Counted from the stretch's first letter, positions 24,759-33,804 are shown. The stretch is DNA of 36,764 nt from an uncultured Clostridium sp. (GCA_934755305.1 CAKVLD010000026.1:1-36764), one strand, 5' to 3'. Numbers and translations: made by a program. Notes: generated by a model not told the origin, from the letters alone.

Positions 24759-25424
24759 TTATTTGTATTTTTTATAAAACTGTTCCAATCCATGTTGTCT
24801 AAGTTTACATGAAGGACAAGTTCCACAACCTGCTCCTTTAACTCCATTATAACAAGTTAAAGTTTTATCTCTTATCACTTCAAAAACACCTAAATCATCA
24901 CTAAGCTTCCAAGTCTCACATTTATCTAACCACATTAAAGGAGTATGTAACACAAATTCATAATCCATAGCTAAATTCAATGTAACATTTAAGGATTTTA
25001 TAAAGGTATCTCTACAATCAGGATATCCGCTAAAATCACTTTCTGAAACTCCAGTTACTATATGTTTTATATTATGTTTTTTTGCAAATACGGCAGCGAA
25101 AGTTAAAAACACCATATTCCTACCATCCACAAAACTATTTGGAACATTTTCACCCTCTTTTGCCGCTTCTACCTCTATATTTTTTCTTGTTAAAGAATTA
25201 CTTGTAAGTTGCCCTAAAAGACTCATGTCTAAAATATCGTAAGGAACACTATATTCTTTACATATACTCGAAGCACATTCTAACTCTAACTTATGTCTTT
25301 GTCCATAATCGAATCCAACTGCTCTAACACTTTTAAAATTTTTTAAACACCAAAATAAACATGTAGTACTATCTTGGCCGCCACTTAATACAACTACAAC
25401 TTCTTCATTTTTCAAACTACTCAT
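24759..25424 (-). CDS. queC: 7-cyano-7-deazaguanine synthase QueC
   Basis: Converts 7-carboxy-7-deazaguanine to preQ0 with ATP and ammonia in queuosine synthesis. The 221 residues show the PP-loop LSGGQDSTTCLFW (13-25) and the central VDGRNMVFLTFAA. A C-terminal zinc knuckle CYNGVKGAGCGTCPSCKLRQ has four cysteines. The ATG overlaps the end of queF (shared base 25424), so translation is coupled. It is the last gene of the que operon. queD and queE are not in the window and must lie elsewhere if the pathway is complete. Confidence 0.96.
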   Translation of the reverse strand: MSSLKNEEVVVVLSGGQDSTTCLFWCLKNFKSVRAVGFDYGQRHKLELECASSICKEYSVPYDILDMSLLGQLTSNSLTRKNIEVEAAKEGENVPNSFVDGRNMVFLTFAAVFAKKHNIKHIVTGVSESDFSGYPDCRDTFIKSLNVTLNLAMDYEFVLHTPLMWLDKCETWKLSDDLGVFEVIRDKTLTCYNGVKGAGCGTCPSCKLRQHGLEQFYKKYK

Positions 25425-25906
25425 TATCTGTTATCCACCTTTTCTGGGTACATATCATGATTTGCTAACCTATTAAAAGCTACTTCTTCCCACTTAGTAC
25501 CCTTTTTTCCGTAATTACAATATGGATCTATAGATATTCCACCTCTAGGAGTAAACTTTCCCCATACTTCTATATACTTTGGATCCATTAACTTTATTAA
25601 ATCTTTCATTATGATGTTCATGCAATCTTCATGAAAATCACCATGATTTCTAAAACTAAATAAATATAACTTTAATGATTTACTTTCCACCATTTTTTTA
25701 TCTGGTACATATGATATATATATTGTTGCAAAGTCTGGTTGAGAAGTTATAGGACATAAACTTGTAAATTCCGGACAATTAAACTTTACAAAGTAATCAT
25801 TTTCAGGATGTTTATTATCAAAACTCTCTAATACTTCTGGAGTATAGTTATATTTATATTCAACATTTTTATTTCCTAATAAATTAAGTTCTAAATCTTC
25901 ACGCAT
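25424..25906 (-). CDS. queF: NADPH-dependent preQ0 reductase QueF
   Basis: Reduces the nitrile of preQ0 to preQ1. The 160 residues are the short, unimodular QueF type of the tunnelling (T-fold) family. Thioimide-forming Cys51 and Asp58 lie in TSLCPITSQPDFA. The QueF signature ESKSLKLYLFSFRNHGDFHE follows at about residues 75-94, with the substrate Glu, and TPRGGISIDPY near the end. It begins two bases after queT and overlaps queC by one base. Confidence 0.96.
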   Translation of the reverse strand: MREDLELNLLGNKNVEYKYNYTPEVLESFDNKHPENDYFVKFNCPEFTSLCPITSQPDFATIYISYVPDKKMVESKSLKLYLFSFRNHGDFHEDCMNIIMKDLIKLMDPKYIEVWGKFTPRGGISIDPYCNYGKKGTKWEEVAFNRLANHDMYPEKVDNR

Positions 25907-25908
25907 TA

Positions 25909-26394
25909 TTATTCTCCAATTCTACTTTTTAATATTTTTATTAATATTGTACCTAAAATTGCAGGAACCACTTGTCCTAGACACAAACTTCCTGCTAAAG
26001 GTATATAAGACATCTTAAGTATAGGGGCAAGCCACATAGGCACTACTAAACCAGGTATCAATATTATAGGCAATATAATAAAATTAATATTTAACTTATA
26101 CTTTCTTACTGCATATACAAGTATGGAAGTTAAAATACCAACTAAACCTCCACCTAAAATATCAAATACGCCTAAACCTCCAAGAAGCATATTTGATAAG
26201 ACATTTGCAAGACCAAGGGGCAAAACTAAGAATGGAAATAAATAAGATAAAGAATATAAAGTTGTTGCAATTCGAATTTGTACTGCTCCAAAAGCAAAAC
26301 TTTGAGTTAATACCATAATTACTGTATACAAAGCTAAAACTAAACCTGATATAGCTAATTGTTTAGTTCTTAATGTTTCCTTTCTTATTTCCAT
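25909..26394 (-). CDS. queT: Queuosine precursor transporter QueT
   Basis: A 161-residue integral membrane S-component-like transporter for queuosine precursors (QueT family). It has about five to six hydrophobic helices, including TKQLAISGLVLALYTVIMVLTQSFAFGAVQIR and LSYLFPFLVLPLGLANVLSNMLLGGLGVFDILGGG. An open frame reaches 34 codons further upstream, but that DNA holds the riboswitch terminator. AGGAGGTGA with the ATG at 26392-26394 (MEIRKETLRTK) is the true start. First gene of queT-queF-queC, controlled by the preQ1 riboswitch ahead of it. S components of this type pair with a shared ECF module not encoded here. Confidence 0.93.
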   Translation of the reverse strand: MEIRKETLRTKQLAISGLVLALYTVIMVLTQSFAFGAVQIRIATTLYSLSYLFPFLVLPLGLANVLSNMLLGGLGVFDILGGGLVGILTSILVYAVRKYKLNINFIILPIILIPGLVVPMWLAPILKMSYIPLAGSLCLGQVVPAILGTILIKILKSRIGE

Positions 26395-26443
26395 TAAATC
26401 ACCTCCTAAAAATATAAAAAAGCTTTTAAATTTTCTATACGTT

Positions 26444-26475
26444 AAAAAAAATAAAGGCAGATAACTATCCACCTT
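26444..26475 (-). terminator. Terminator stem of the preQ1 riboswitch
   Basis: On the minus strand AAGGTGGATA pairs with TATCTGCCTT (two G-U pairs) and is followed by A and eight T. It stands between the aptamer and the queT ribosome binding site, so ligand binding probably controls transcription termination. Confidence 0.75.
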
Positions 26476-26504
26476 ATAAACATAGAAATTTTTCATTCCA
26501 CTTA

Positions 26505-26548
26505 GTTCCTAGTTTTGTTTATAGACAGGATGGTCAACGAACTGTCTT
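26505..26548 (-). promoter_or_regulatory. preQ1-I riboswitch aptamer
   Basis: The minus strand reads GACAGTTCGTTGACCATCCT, then GTCTATAAACAAAACTAGG. This has the P1 stem GACAG/CTGTC, the TTC after its 5' arm, an ACC-x-CC-like loop, and an A-rich tail ending ACTAG, matching the small preQ1 type I pseudoknot fold. It sits at the start of the queT-queF-queC leader, with the terminator downstream, which is exactly the expected target. Confidence 0.88.
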
Positions 26549-26565
26549 ATCAAATTTTCTTTTTG

Positions 26566-26594
26566 ATTATATATTATATAAAATCCTAATTCAA
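26566..26594 (-). promoter_or_regulatory. Promoter of the que operon
   Basis: TTGAAT (26589-26594) and TATAAT (26566-26571) are separated by 17 bases on the minus strand. Transcription would begin just before the preQ1 aptamer. The rest of the 307-base region up to the divergent methyltransferase gene holds no other feature that I can see. Confidence 0.75.
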
Positions 26595-26701
26595 GAACTT
26601 TTTAATATTCTCTATAAATTTTTCCACAAAAATTATAAGTTGAACTCTTATACTCTTACCTTTATACTAATATTAGAATTTTTTACAGAAGGACTATAAA
26701 T

Positions 26702-27310
26702 ATGAATACATATGATTTTGAAAAACTACTTAATATAAAAACTACAGGAAAGCAAAAAAATTATAATGATTCTAATCATTATAATATATATGAACCCACT
26801 TCATATGAAGCTTTAAATTGTTTATTTAATAAATATGATACTAATTCTTGTGATAGTTATGTGGATTTTGGATGCGGAAAAGGACGCCTAAATTTTTATG
26901 TGAATTACTATTTTGATGCAAAAGCCACAGGTATAGAAATGAATAATTATTATTACGAAAAAGCTCTTCATAATAAAAGTGAATATTTAAAAAAACATAA
27001 AAATAAAGAAGATAAAATCTCCTTTCTTAATACCTTTGCTGAAAAATATGAAATAAGTAATAATGATAATAAATTTTATTTCTTTAATCCTTTTTCTGTA
27101 CAAATATTTATGAAAGTAGTAGAAAACATATTAATTTCTCTAGAAAATCATAATAGAGCTATTGATATTATTTTATATTATCCCTTTGAAGAATATATAT
27201 ACTTCTTAGATAACTGTACTGCTTTTGAATTGCTTAAGGAAATTAAAGTTCCTAACCTTTTTGAAAGTGATAATAATCACAGATTTTTAATATATAGATA
27301 TAATTATTAA
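26702..27310 (+). CDS. Class I SAM-dependent methyltransferase
   Basis: A 202-residue soluble protein with motif I YVDFGCGKGRLNFYV (about 53-67), an acidic end of strand two in ATGIEMNNYYYEKA, and FFNPFS (about 127-132), a variant of the motif IV loop. No target-recognition domain is apparent. GAAGGA lies eight bases before the ATG. It is divergent from the que operon but need not be related to it. The substrate is unknown. Similar small methyltransferases are often unannotated in Clostridium. Confidence 0.75.
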   Translation: MNTYDFEKLLNIKTTGKQKNYNDSNHYNIYEPTSYEALNCLFNKYDTNSCDSYVDFGCGKGRLNFYVNYYFDAKATGIEMNNYYYEKALHNKSEYLKKHKNKEDKISFLNTFAEKYEISNNDNKFYFFNPFSVQIFMKVVENILISLENHNRAIDIILYYPFEEYIYFLDNCTAFELLKEIKVPNLFESDNNHRFLIYRYNY

Positions 27311-27323
27311 TTAAACATTAAAT

Positions 27324-27419
27324 AAAAGCTATATTTAATTATTAATATCACTCTGTACATTTCATAAAGTATTTTTATTTTATGAAAACTCTTAAGTTTA
27401 ACTAATTAAGTATAGCTTA
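27324..27419. terminator. Bidirectional hairpin region between convergent genes
   Basis: AAAGCTATATTTAATTA near 27325-27341 pairs with TAATTAAGTATAGCTT near 27403-27418. An inner hairpin TTCATAAA/TTTATGAA (27361-27386) lies between them. It separates the methyltransferase gene from the leftward membrane-protein gene. Confidence 0.55.
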
Positions 27420-27437
27420 ATTTATATATTATATAAT

Positions 27438-27767
27438 TTATATTAAAGTTATTAATAAGATTATTATCCCTGCAACTAACATTTCTATTACATTATTTGA
27501 TTTACTATTATCTACATATATTTCTTTCTTTCTTATAACTTCATTACTATAATTTATACATTCAACTTCTCTTAAAGAGCCAATTGATAAATCTCTTTCA
27601 AAATTAGAAAGTCCACCTATTCCAATAAACACCAAACTAATTATGAATAGTATATCATTTAAAGATAAAATACTAAAACACATAACTACTCTACCTAAAA
27701 TTAAAGCTGTCATTAACCATAAGCTAACCTTAAAAATAAATTCTGAAAAAGTTCCTGATTTTTTCAC
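27438..27767 (-). CDS. Small membrane protein of unknown function
   Basis: A 109-residue protein with three hydrophobic segments: two near the N-terminus (about 12-31 and 36-54) and one at the C-terminus (about 92-108). A polar charged stretch with VIRKKEIYVDN lies between. It starts at GTG (MKKSGTFSEF) with GAAGGG eight bases upstream. No family is recognised. It lies downstream of another possible small membrane protein on the same strand at 27960-28112. Confidence 0.7.
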   Translation of the reverse strand: MKKSGTFSEFIFKVSLWLMTALILGRVVMCFSILSLNDILFIISLVFIGIGGLSNFERDLSIGSLREVECINYSNEVIRKKEIYVDNSKSNNVIEMLVAGIIILLITLI

Positions 27768-27959
27768 TACTAATCCCTTCTTCTAAAAAAATTAATTACT
27801 CTTCCTATACTAAATTATGCAATACATTAAAAAAATCAACTTCCCTTAATAATCTTTATCACATTTTAGCTTTTTTAAACATATATCTGATTTTTTTTTA
27901 GAAAACTTTTTTAAGTAGTGATATTTTTTTATGGTTTTATCACATTTATTATCAATTTG

Positions 27960-28112
27960 CTACTTCAACTTATTTCCATCCTTATCAAATTCTCTTTTTA
28001 AAGCTCTTTCTGTACATACAATAGAACAAAATAATAATATTATTTGTAATAAAACAATTATAGTTTCAACTATAGATACAAATTCTAAGGCCTTATTAAT
28101 TACTAGTAACAT
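27960..28112 (-). CDS. Possible 50-residue membrane protein
   Basis: An ATG frame of 50 codons encodes one hydrophobic helix (about residues 15-33, SIVETIIVLLQIILLFCSIV) and a charged end TERALKREFDKDGNKLK. Such charge segregation is unusual for random AT-rich DNA and favours a real gene. The start lies only a few bases after the T-run of the ABC operon terminator, and no good ribosome binding site is visible. It would be expressed by read-through or from an unseen promoter. A longer plus-strand frame over the same bases has no protein-like composition. Apart from this frame, the 27768-28176 region holds only AT-rich spacer and the terminator. Confidence 0.45.
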   Translation of the reverse strand: MLLVINKALEFVSIVETIIVLLQIILLFCSIVCTERALKREFDKDGNKLK

Positions 28113-28119
28113 TATTAAA

Positions 28120-28167
28120 AAAGCAATCCTAAGTTTATTTTAAAAACCTAAGATTACTTTTTTAATT
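28120..28167 (-). terminator. Terminator of the ABC exporter operon
   Basis: Arms 28120-28136 and 28144-28160 pair over 17 positions with a few G-U pairs around a 7-base loop. On the minus strand the structure is followed by further T residues. It begins 17 bases past the permease stop. Confidence 0.85.
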
Positions 28168-28176
28168 CTAACTATA

Positions 28177-29385
28177 TTACCTTTTAAGCCACTTTAATGC
28201 TTTTGTTAATTTTATTTGATTTCCATACATTAATGTAGCTCTACGATAAATCTTAGAAGCCAAAACGCCTACCACACCTGTAGATATTATTAATATTACA
28301 GCTGATATTATAACTTCAATTGTTTCTACAGATCCCATAGCCACACGAACAAACATAGATATTAATGAACTAAAAGGTATATATGATAAAACTCTCATTA
28401 ATATTCCATCACTATTAGTTAAACTTGTCATTACAGCCATAAATGCAACTACAAATATTAGGGTAACAGGTCCTATACTTTTACTAACATCTTCTGTCTT
28501 AGAAACTAAAGCTCCTAATGTTCCAAAAATAAAACTATAGAATAAGAATCCTAATAATCCAAATATACCAAAAGTTATTAAAACTTCTGAAGGGATATTA
28601 AATACAAAATCTAACTTATGATTCCATACATCACTATTAAAATTATAAGTTACTAAAGCTGATGCCAATATTACCCCAACCTGGAATATGCTAGCTATAG
28701 TTCCTGCTATAACTTTACCAAAAATAAGACTATTACTACTTGTACTAGTAACTAAAACTTCCATTGTACGATTACTCTTTTCTGTTGTTACAGATACTGC
28801 TATTAACTGACCATATAAAACTACTACCATATATACAATAAATATTAATCCATAAGTATATGCAAAGTTACTTACACTATCTTTTCCTAATATCTCAACA
28901 TCTTTATTTACTTGAGTATTATATAAAGCTTCTATTTCTTGAGCATTTATACCTTGAGCAGTTAATATTTTGTCACGATATAAAGTAGAAAGTACTTTTT
29001 CAAATACTACTTGCTTTTCATCACTAAAATCACTGTTATTTATTATATAAGAATAATCTAAATCTTCATTAACTATAAATCCAGCTTCAGCATCTTCACT
29101 CTTTACTAATTCTTTTACTTCTTCTTTGTTATCTACAACTTTCCATTCTGTATTAGCAAAGCATTGCTCTAAAATAGAAATATCAGGAATTACATTCTTT
29201 TCATCATAAAGTACCATCATCTTTTCTTCATCTGAATCACTACCAAAAGAAGATAAATCCATAAATCTAGGCACTGATAGCCCAACTATAAAAACTATAA
29301 CCATAATTATAGTAGTAATTACATAACTTTTGCTTCTAAAATAATTACTTAATTCAAATCTTAAAACTTCAAAAAATTGTCTCAT
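28177..29385 (-). CDS. ABC-2 type permease, NatB-like
   Basis: A 402-residue exporter permease. One N-terminal helix (about 22-41, VITTIIMVIVFIVGLSV) is followed by a large extracytoplasmic domain to about 175. Five or so helices follow in the C-terminal half, including YGLIFIVYMVVVLYGQLIAV, FGIFGLLGFLFYSFIFGTLGALVS and a final VIILIIS-like span. The EKSNRTMEVLVTS segment is the cytoplasmic coupling motif of the ABC-2/NatB family. It overlaps the ATPase gene by one base. Substrate could be sodium, an antibiotic or a peptide; sequence does not decide. Confidence 0.9.
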   Translation of the reverse strand: MRQFFEVLRFELSNYFRSKSYVITTIIMVIVFIVGLSVPRFMDLSSFGSDSDEEKMMVLYDEKNVIPDISILEQCFANTEWKVVDNKEEVKELVKSEDAEAGFIVNEDLDYSYIINNSDFSDEKQVVFEKVLSTLYRDKILTAQGINAQEIEALYNTQVNKDVEILGKDSVSNFAYTYGLIFIVYMVVVLYGQLIAVSVTTEKSNRTMEVLVTSTSSNSLIFGKVIAGTIASIFQVGVILASALVTYNFNSDVWNHKLDFVFNIPSEVLITFGIFGLLGFLFYSFIFGTLGALVSKTEDVSKSIGPVTLIFVVAFMAVMTSLTNSDGILMRVLSYIPFSSLISMFVRVAMGSVETIEVIISAVILIISTGVVGVLASKIYRRATLMYGNQIKLTKALKWLKR

Positions 29386-30299
29386 TACTTGTCACCTGCC
29401 TTAAGTACAAAAATATCATTTAATGTTGGTTCAAAATCTCCAAATTTCTCCACATCAATATCAGATTCTAATATTAACCTTAGTAAATCTTTTTTATCTT
29501 TATCTTTTACTAACTCTAGTATTATAAATTCCTCTTTAACATCATAAACATAAACAACATCTTTAAACTTTTCTATAGCTATAGACTTTAACTCTTGAGT
29601 ATTATAATTATTAGCACTTAATATTAATCTTTTTTCTCCAAAATCCTTTTTAATATCTTTTAAATTTCCACCAATAGCTACTTCTCCATGATTAATAATA
29701 ACAATATCTTCACAGAACTCTTCTACATAATTCATTTGGTGACTAGAAAATATAACTATTTTATTCTCTTTTATAAGCTCTTTAACTACATCCTCTAATA
29801 TTTTTGAATTTACAGGATCTAAGCCACTAAAGGGTTCATCTAATATAACTATTTCTGGCGAACAAACCAAGGTTTGTGCTAATTGTACCTTTTGTTGGTT
29901 TCCCTTTGATAAAGTTTCTAGTAACCTATTTGCATATTCCTCTATTCCAAGCTTTGAAAGCCACTTTTTTGCACTTTCTCTTGCTTCACTTCTATTCATT
30001 CCTCTTAATACTGCTAGGTAAACAATTTGATCTAATATTTTCTTTTTAGGATATAATCCTCTCTCTTCTGGTAAATAACCTATTTGAAATTTCTTTGGAT
30101 CAAAAGTCTTACCATCTATTAAAACTTCTCCTTCATTTGCCTTAAATACATCCATTAATATTCTTATTGTTGTAGTCTTACCGGCTCCATTTCTACCAAG
30201 TAACCCTAAAGCTTTTCCACTTGAAACAGAAAAAGAAATTCCATGTAAAACTTCTGTATCGCCAAAGCTTTTTCTTAAATTTTTAACTTCTAACTTCAT
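29385..30299 (-). CDS. ABC transporter ATP-binding protein, NatA-like
   Basis: A 304-residue ATPase with Walker A GRNGAGKTT (36-44), Q-loop region GYLPEERGLYPKKK, signature TLSKGNQQKVQLAQ (about 134-147), Walker B VILDEPFSGLDP and switch His in FSSHQMNYVE. The C-terminal extension (from about 215) with a DUF4162-like domain is typical of NatA and drug-export ATPases. GGGGGAAG is the ribosome binding site. It is the first gene of a two-gene operon with the NatB-like permease. Confidence 0.94.
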   Translation of the reverse strand: MKLEVKNLRKSFGDTEVLHGISFSVSSGKALGLLGRNGAGKTTTIRILMDVFKANEGEVLIDGKTFDPKKFQIGYLPEERGLYPKKKILDQIVYLAVLRGMNRSEARESAKKWLSKLGIEEYANRLLETLSKGNQQKVQLAQTLVCSPEIVILDEPFSGLDPVNSKILEDVVKELIKENKIVIFSSHQMNYVEEFCEDIVIINHGEVAIGGNLKDIKKDFGEKRLILSANNYNTQELKSIAIEKFKDVVYVYDVKEEFIILELVKDKDKKDLLRLILESDIDVEKFGDFEPTLNDIFVLKAGDK

Positions 30300-30396
30300 T
30301 CCACTTCCCCCTAATAATTTAATATTCTTATCAAGAACCTATTTTGTTTTTATATAGACTTCTTTTCAGAATATCTTTTATCCTCTTACAAGTTAT

Positions 30397-30425
30397 ATAA
30401 TACCACTTAAAGAAATATCAATCAA
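30397..30425 (-). promoter_or_regulatory. Promoter of the ABC exporter operon
   Basis: TTGATT (30420-30425) and TATTAT (30397-30402) on the minus strand are 17 bases apart, about 90 bases before the ATPase start. No operator is evident. Confidence 0.6.
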
Positions 30426-30593
30426 TACTTTTTGCGTTTTTCATCAATATATATTCTACATCGAATAAATTATTATATATACCTACAATATTTAATATTA
30501 TTTTAACACATTTTTCTATATATATCTTAAAATCCAATTATCTTTTCTTTAACTTTATACAAAGTTGGTTCTACCTTAATTAAATTTCCCTCC

Positions 30594-30648
30594 AAAAAAA
30601 GAAAAGCCAGGATAATAGCAACAAAAAATTGTTATTATCCATAGCTCT
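30594..30648 (-). terminator. Terminator of the alpha-amylase gene
   Basis: On the minus strand GGATAATAACAA pairs with TTGTTGCTATTATCC with one bulged position, flanked by AGCTA/TGGCT pairing. It is followed by TTTTC and seven T. Confidence 0.85.
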
Positions 30649-30680
30649 AGTCTTAATAAGTCCCTATAATTAACATTTGA

Positions 30681-33600
30681 TTATCTTAAATAAGCTCCAC
30701 TTTCACCAATCTTTCCTGGTGCAGCATTCTTTCCTCCAAGATCTAATACATATACTCTCATGTTACCTTTTCCAACAGAACCAATTGATAATGTTCCGTT
30801 AGTTACATTCTTAACATCTCCAGTTATTGCATCTACATATCTACCATTAGGAATATTATTAAATGTAGCTCCATCTGTTATACTTACTAATGCAAAACTA
30901 TCTACACCAGTTTTATTATCTGTATAACGTCTCTTAAATGCCATACTTCCATTTATTCCATCAGTTGAATATTGACCTTTTCTTAAAGCAGGAACTTGTC
31001 TTCTTATTAAATTTAATCTTTGAATATGCTTAGATAATGGATGATTTAAAGTTTCTGCCATCTTTCCTGTAGCTGAATCATATTTACCATAATCAGTTAC
31101 ATGTACAGAACCTTCTATATTATCTCCAAAATAAGCTCTTCCTGTTTCACTTAATGGCTTTTGAGGTCCTACATCTATAGGTGCACCTTTCATAAATTCT
31201 ATTTCACTACCATAGTAAATAGTAGGAATACCTCTAAAAGTAAACATTAGATTTAAGTTTTCAGCCCAAGTATCTTGAGTTCCTGCAAATCTTTGATTTT
31301 CTGGTGCTCCATCTGGTGCATAATCATGAGAATCTACATAAGTTACATTCCAAGTTGGATCATTGTACCATTTATCGCCCCCTACTGCAATTCCAAAAGC
31401 ATCTCTTGCATTATTAAAGCTCCAATGCATTGGGAAATCAATAACATCTAAACCTGATTTCTTACTATAGTCAGGAGTATGATAACTATTACCATTTAAT
31501 TTATAGTTATCACTAGTTGGTTGAGTACCTACATTTTGATTATCACTCCAGTTTTGGAATACACTATTAGTTCTCTCTTGTAGAGTATTCCAAGCATAGT
31601 CTTTACTTTCTTTCCAAGTATAGAAAGGAGTAGATATAGCAGGTATCCCACTATTCCATACATCTCTATATCTAGTTGCAACTTCACCAAATATATAGAA
31701 ATTATCTCCACCTCTTTGTTTAAATGCTGGAATAAATTCTTTATTAAATGTTAATCTTGAAATATGTTTTACAGTATCAACTCTAAAAGCATCAACACCC
31801 ATATCAATATACCTGTTATAAGAACTTATTAAATAATCACTAACCTTTTTATTTTCTGTATTTAAATCAACACAATCTCCAGCTATTTGGCCAGTTTGAA
31901 CTGAATATCCTTCCCATTGTAATGATTTTTCATGATGATAAATATTCTCTGTATCAGTATCATCATTTTTCATAACTCTTATTCTGTCACCATATTGTTC
32001 ATTTGGATTTAAACTTTCATAATTAGGTTTTAATAATCTGGCAGGATCATTAAGCTTCAAAGCATTAATACTATCTAATCCAGTTTTTTCTTTGTTGAAT
32101 AATGGGAATATATTTTCTTCTCCAAAATTACCAGTATGATTTAATACTATATCTTGAATTATCTTAATACCTTTAGCATGAGCAGCATTAATTAAATCTT
32201 GATAAGTAGCACCTTCTGATTCATATCTAGTATCAACTTCACTAAAATCAATTGGATGATATCCGTGATAATCATATCCACTTGCATTTTCTGCTACTGG
32301 TGTAATCCATATAGCAGAGAATCCTAATGCTTTAATATAGTCTAATTTTTCTATAAGACCTTTAAAGTCACCTCGCCAAGCTGGATCTGAATCTGGATTT
32401 TTTGCATTTGCATCATCCCAACAATGTACATTATTACTTGAATCTCCATCATAGAATCTTGAAGTCATTACAAAATAAATACTCTCATCTCTAAAGTCTG
32501 ATCTTTCTATTGGTTTTAGAAATGGATCATAACTATACCAAGTTCCTTCCTTATACCACCATTCACCATATCCTCTATCTAACTCAATAGTTAAAGGTTT
32601 AGTTCCATTAAATATTTGTAATTTTGCACTATCTACATTTTTTATAACATATTTATAAACATTACCACCATCAACTTTCTTTTCAAAAGTCATTTCTTCA
32701 CCAAAATTATTATTTGATTTTACTTCTGGTTTAGTATCCCAATAATGTAATGAAGGTTGTCCTAAAGTACTGTAATAGTGAACTGTTATTTTATTTGTAC
32801 TTTCTGGACATTTTTCATACCATTCACCATCTTTATACCACCATTCACCACATTCCTTAGTAGTTTCTTCAATAGCATCTTTTCCATTTATAATAAACTT
32901 AAATGTTGCTTTATCACAAGACTTAATTTCATATGAATACCAATCATTTCCATCGGCTTTCATAGCTTCTCCTGCTTCAGCATTTGATTTATTTCCTGGT
33001 ATTCCATTATAATAATGAACATTTGCAGCACCTTCTGTACTCTTGAAATGAAGTTTTATAGAATTATTAGTAAACTCTTCTGGTTTACCTTCTACCCACT
33101 TACCATTTATATAACACCAATCACCTTTAACTTGACTTAAATCCGAAGTTTGATTACTGCCATTCATATTAAAAATCAAATTAGTACTTGATGTATTTTT
33201 AAGTTCAAATTCATACCAATTATCTTTTTTATCATATTTATTCATCTTATCTCCAGGCCAGTTATTACTTAATGAACCAGGTTGTGCATTCCAGTAATAT
33301 ATATTTGGAGATTCACCTTCTGAATAATAATATAGATGAACACTATCATCAGTAGGCTCAGGTGTTTCTATTTGAACAGGATCTGTATATGATACTTGTC
33401 CATTTTTTTGTATCCATATATCATTAGTTGTTTTGAAATCATTTCCGTCATTAGTTAATTTATTATTCCAACTTCCATCATTAAATAAAAATTGAACTTC
33501 ACTACTTTCTATTGTTTTTTTGTACCATCCTGATCTATACTCTTGCAAGTCTCCTGGACTTTGTGCTAAGGAAGTTGTATCCCAAGCATAAGTGCTTAAA

Positions 33601-33782
33601 TCAGAATCATACCATATCCATATGTTTTTCCAATTATCAGGTTTTTCCACATAAATGTTTATCTCCTTCTTGGAATTTGAAAAAACATTTACTTTCATAG
33701 GATTAACTCCTGATAAAGCTGTTGTAACTACTAAAGCTACAATTAATAGCCAAATGTAAATTTTATTTGTTTTTATTTTCAT
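30681..33782 (-). CDS. Secreted alpha-amylase with multiple starch-binding modules
   Basis: A 1033-residue exported GH13 glycoside hydrolase that cuts starch or glycogen outside the cell. A signal peptide covers about 1-30 (KIYIWLLIVALVVTTALSGV). Three CBM26-like modules lie at about 147-231, 239-324 and 327-415, each ending in a W/Y-x-K/NGxW-type strand (GDWCYINGKW, GEWWYKDGEW, GEWWYKEGTW). A related, more divergent module lies at 37-115. The catalytic barrel starts near 428: nucleophile Asp near 668 (GVDAFRVDTVKH), acid/base Glu near 699 (IFGEVATRY), and third Asp near 819 (YVDSHDYAP). A beta-rich domain ends the protein. No sortase or SLH anchor is seen, so it is released. Monocistronic. 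Confidence 0.95.
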   Translation of the reverse strand: MKIKTNKIYIWLLIVALVVTTALSGVNPMKVNVFSNSKKEINIYVEKPDNWKNIWIWYDSDLSTYAWDTTSLAQSPGDLQEYRSGWYKKTIESSEVQFLFNDGSWNNKLTNDGNDFKTTNDIWIQKNGQVSYTDPVQIETPEPTDDSVHLYYYSEGESPNIYYWNAQPGSLSNNWPGDKMNKYDKKDNWYEFELKNTSSTNLIFNMNGSNQTSDLSQVKGDWCYINGKWVEGKPEEFTNNSIKLHFKSTEGAANVHYYNGIPGNKSNAEAGEAMKADGNDWYSYEIKSCDKATFKFIINGKDAIEETTKECGEWWYKDGEWYEKCPESTNKITVHYYSTLGQPSLHYWDTKPEVKSNNNFGEEMTFEKKVDGGNVYKYVIKNVDSAKLQIFNGTKPLTIELDRGYGEWWYKEGTWYSYDPFLKPIERSDFRDESIYFVMTSRFYDGDSSNNVHCWDDANAKNPDSDPAWRGDFKGLIEKLDYIKALGFSAIWITPVAENASGYDYHGYHPIDFSEVDTRYESEGATYQDLINAAHAKGIKIIQDIVLNHTGNFGEENIFPLFNKEKTGLDSINALKLNDPARLLKPNYESLNPNEQYGDRIRVMKNDDTDTENIYHHEKSLQWEGYSVQTGQIAGDCVDLNTENKKVSDYLISSYNRYIDMGVDAFRVDTVKHISRLTFNKEFIPAFKQRGGDNFYIFGEVATRYRDVWNSGIPAISTPFYTWKESKDYAWNTLQERTNSVFQNWSDNQNVGTQPTSDNYKLNGNSYHTPDYSKKSGLDVIDFPMHWSFNNARDAFGIAVGGDKWYNDPTWNVTYVDSHDYAPDGAPENQRFAGTQDTWAENLNLMFTFRGIPTIYYGSEIEFMKGAPIDVGPQKPLSETGRAYFGDNIEGSVHVTDYGKYDSATGKMAETLNHPLSKHIQRLNLIRRQVPALRKGQYSTDGINGSMAFKRRYTDNKTGVDSFALVSITDGATFNNIPNGRYVDAITGDVKNVTNGTLSIGSVGKGNMRVYVLDLGGKNAAPGKIGESGAYLR

Positions 33783-33804
33783 TTACATCCCCCCCTCATT
33801 TACC

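Larger units (their letters stand above)
30300..30680. other. Intergenic region between ABC operon and amylase
   Basis: The 381 bases hold the ABC promoter (30397-30425) and the amylase terminator (30594-30648). The remainder is AT-rich with no gene or RNA structure that I recognise. Confidence 0.5.

Noticed and set aside
26395..26496. N-terminal extension of queT
   Set aside because: It covers the riboswitch terminator and reads across its stem; AGGAGGTGA marks the later ATG.
27931..28143. Plus-strand frame of 70 codons
   Set aside because: No ribosome binding site, it reads through the ABC terminator hairpin, and the opposite strand gives a better protein.
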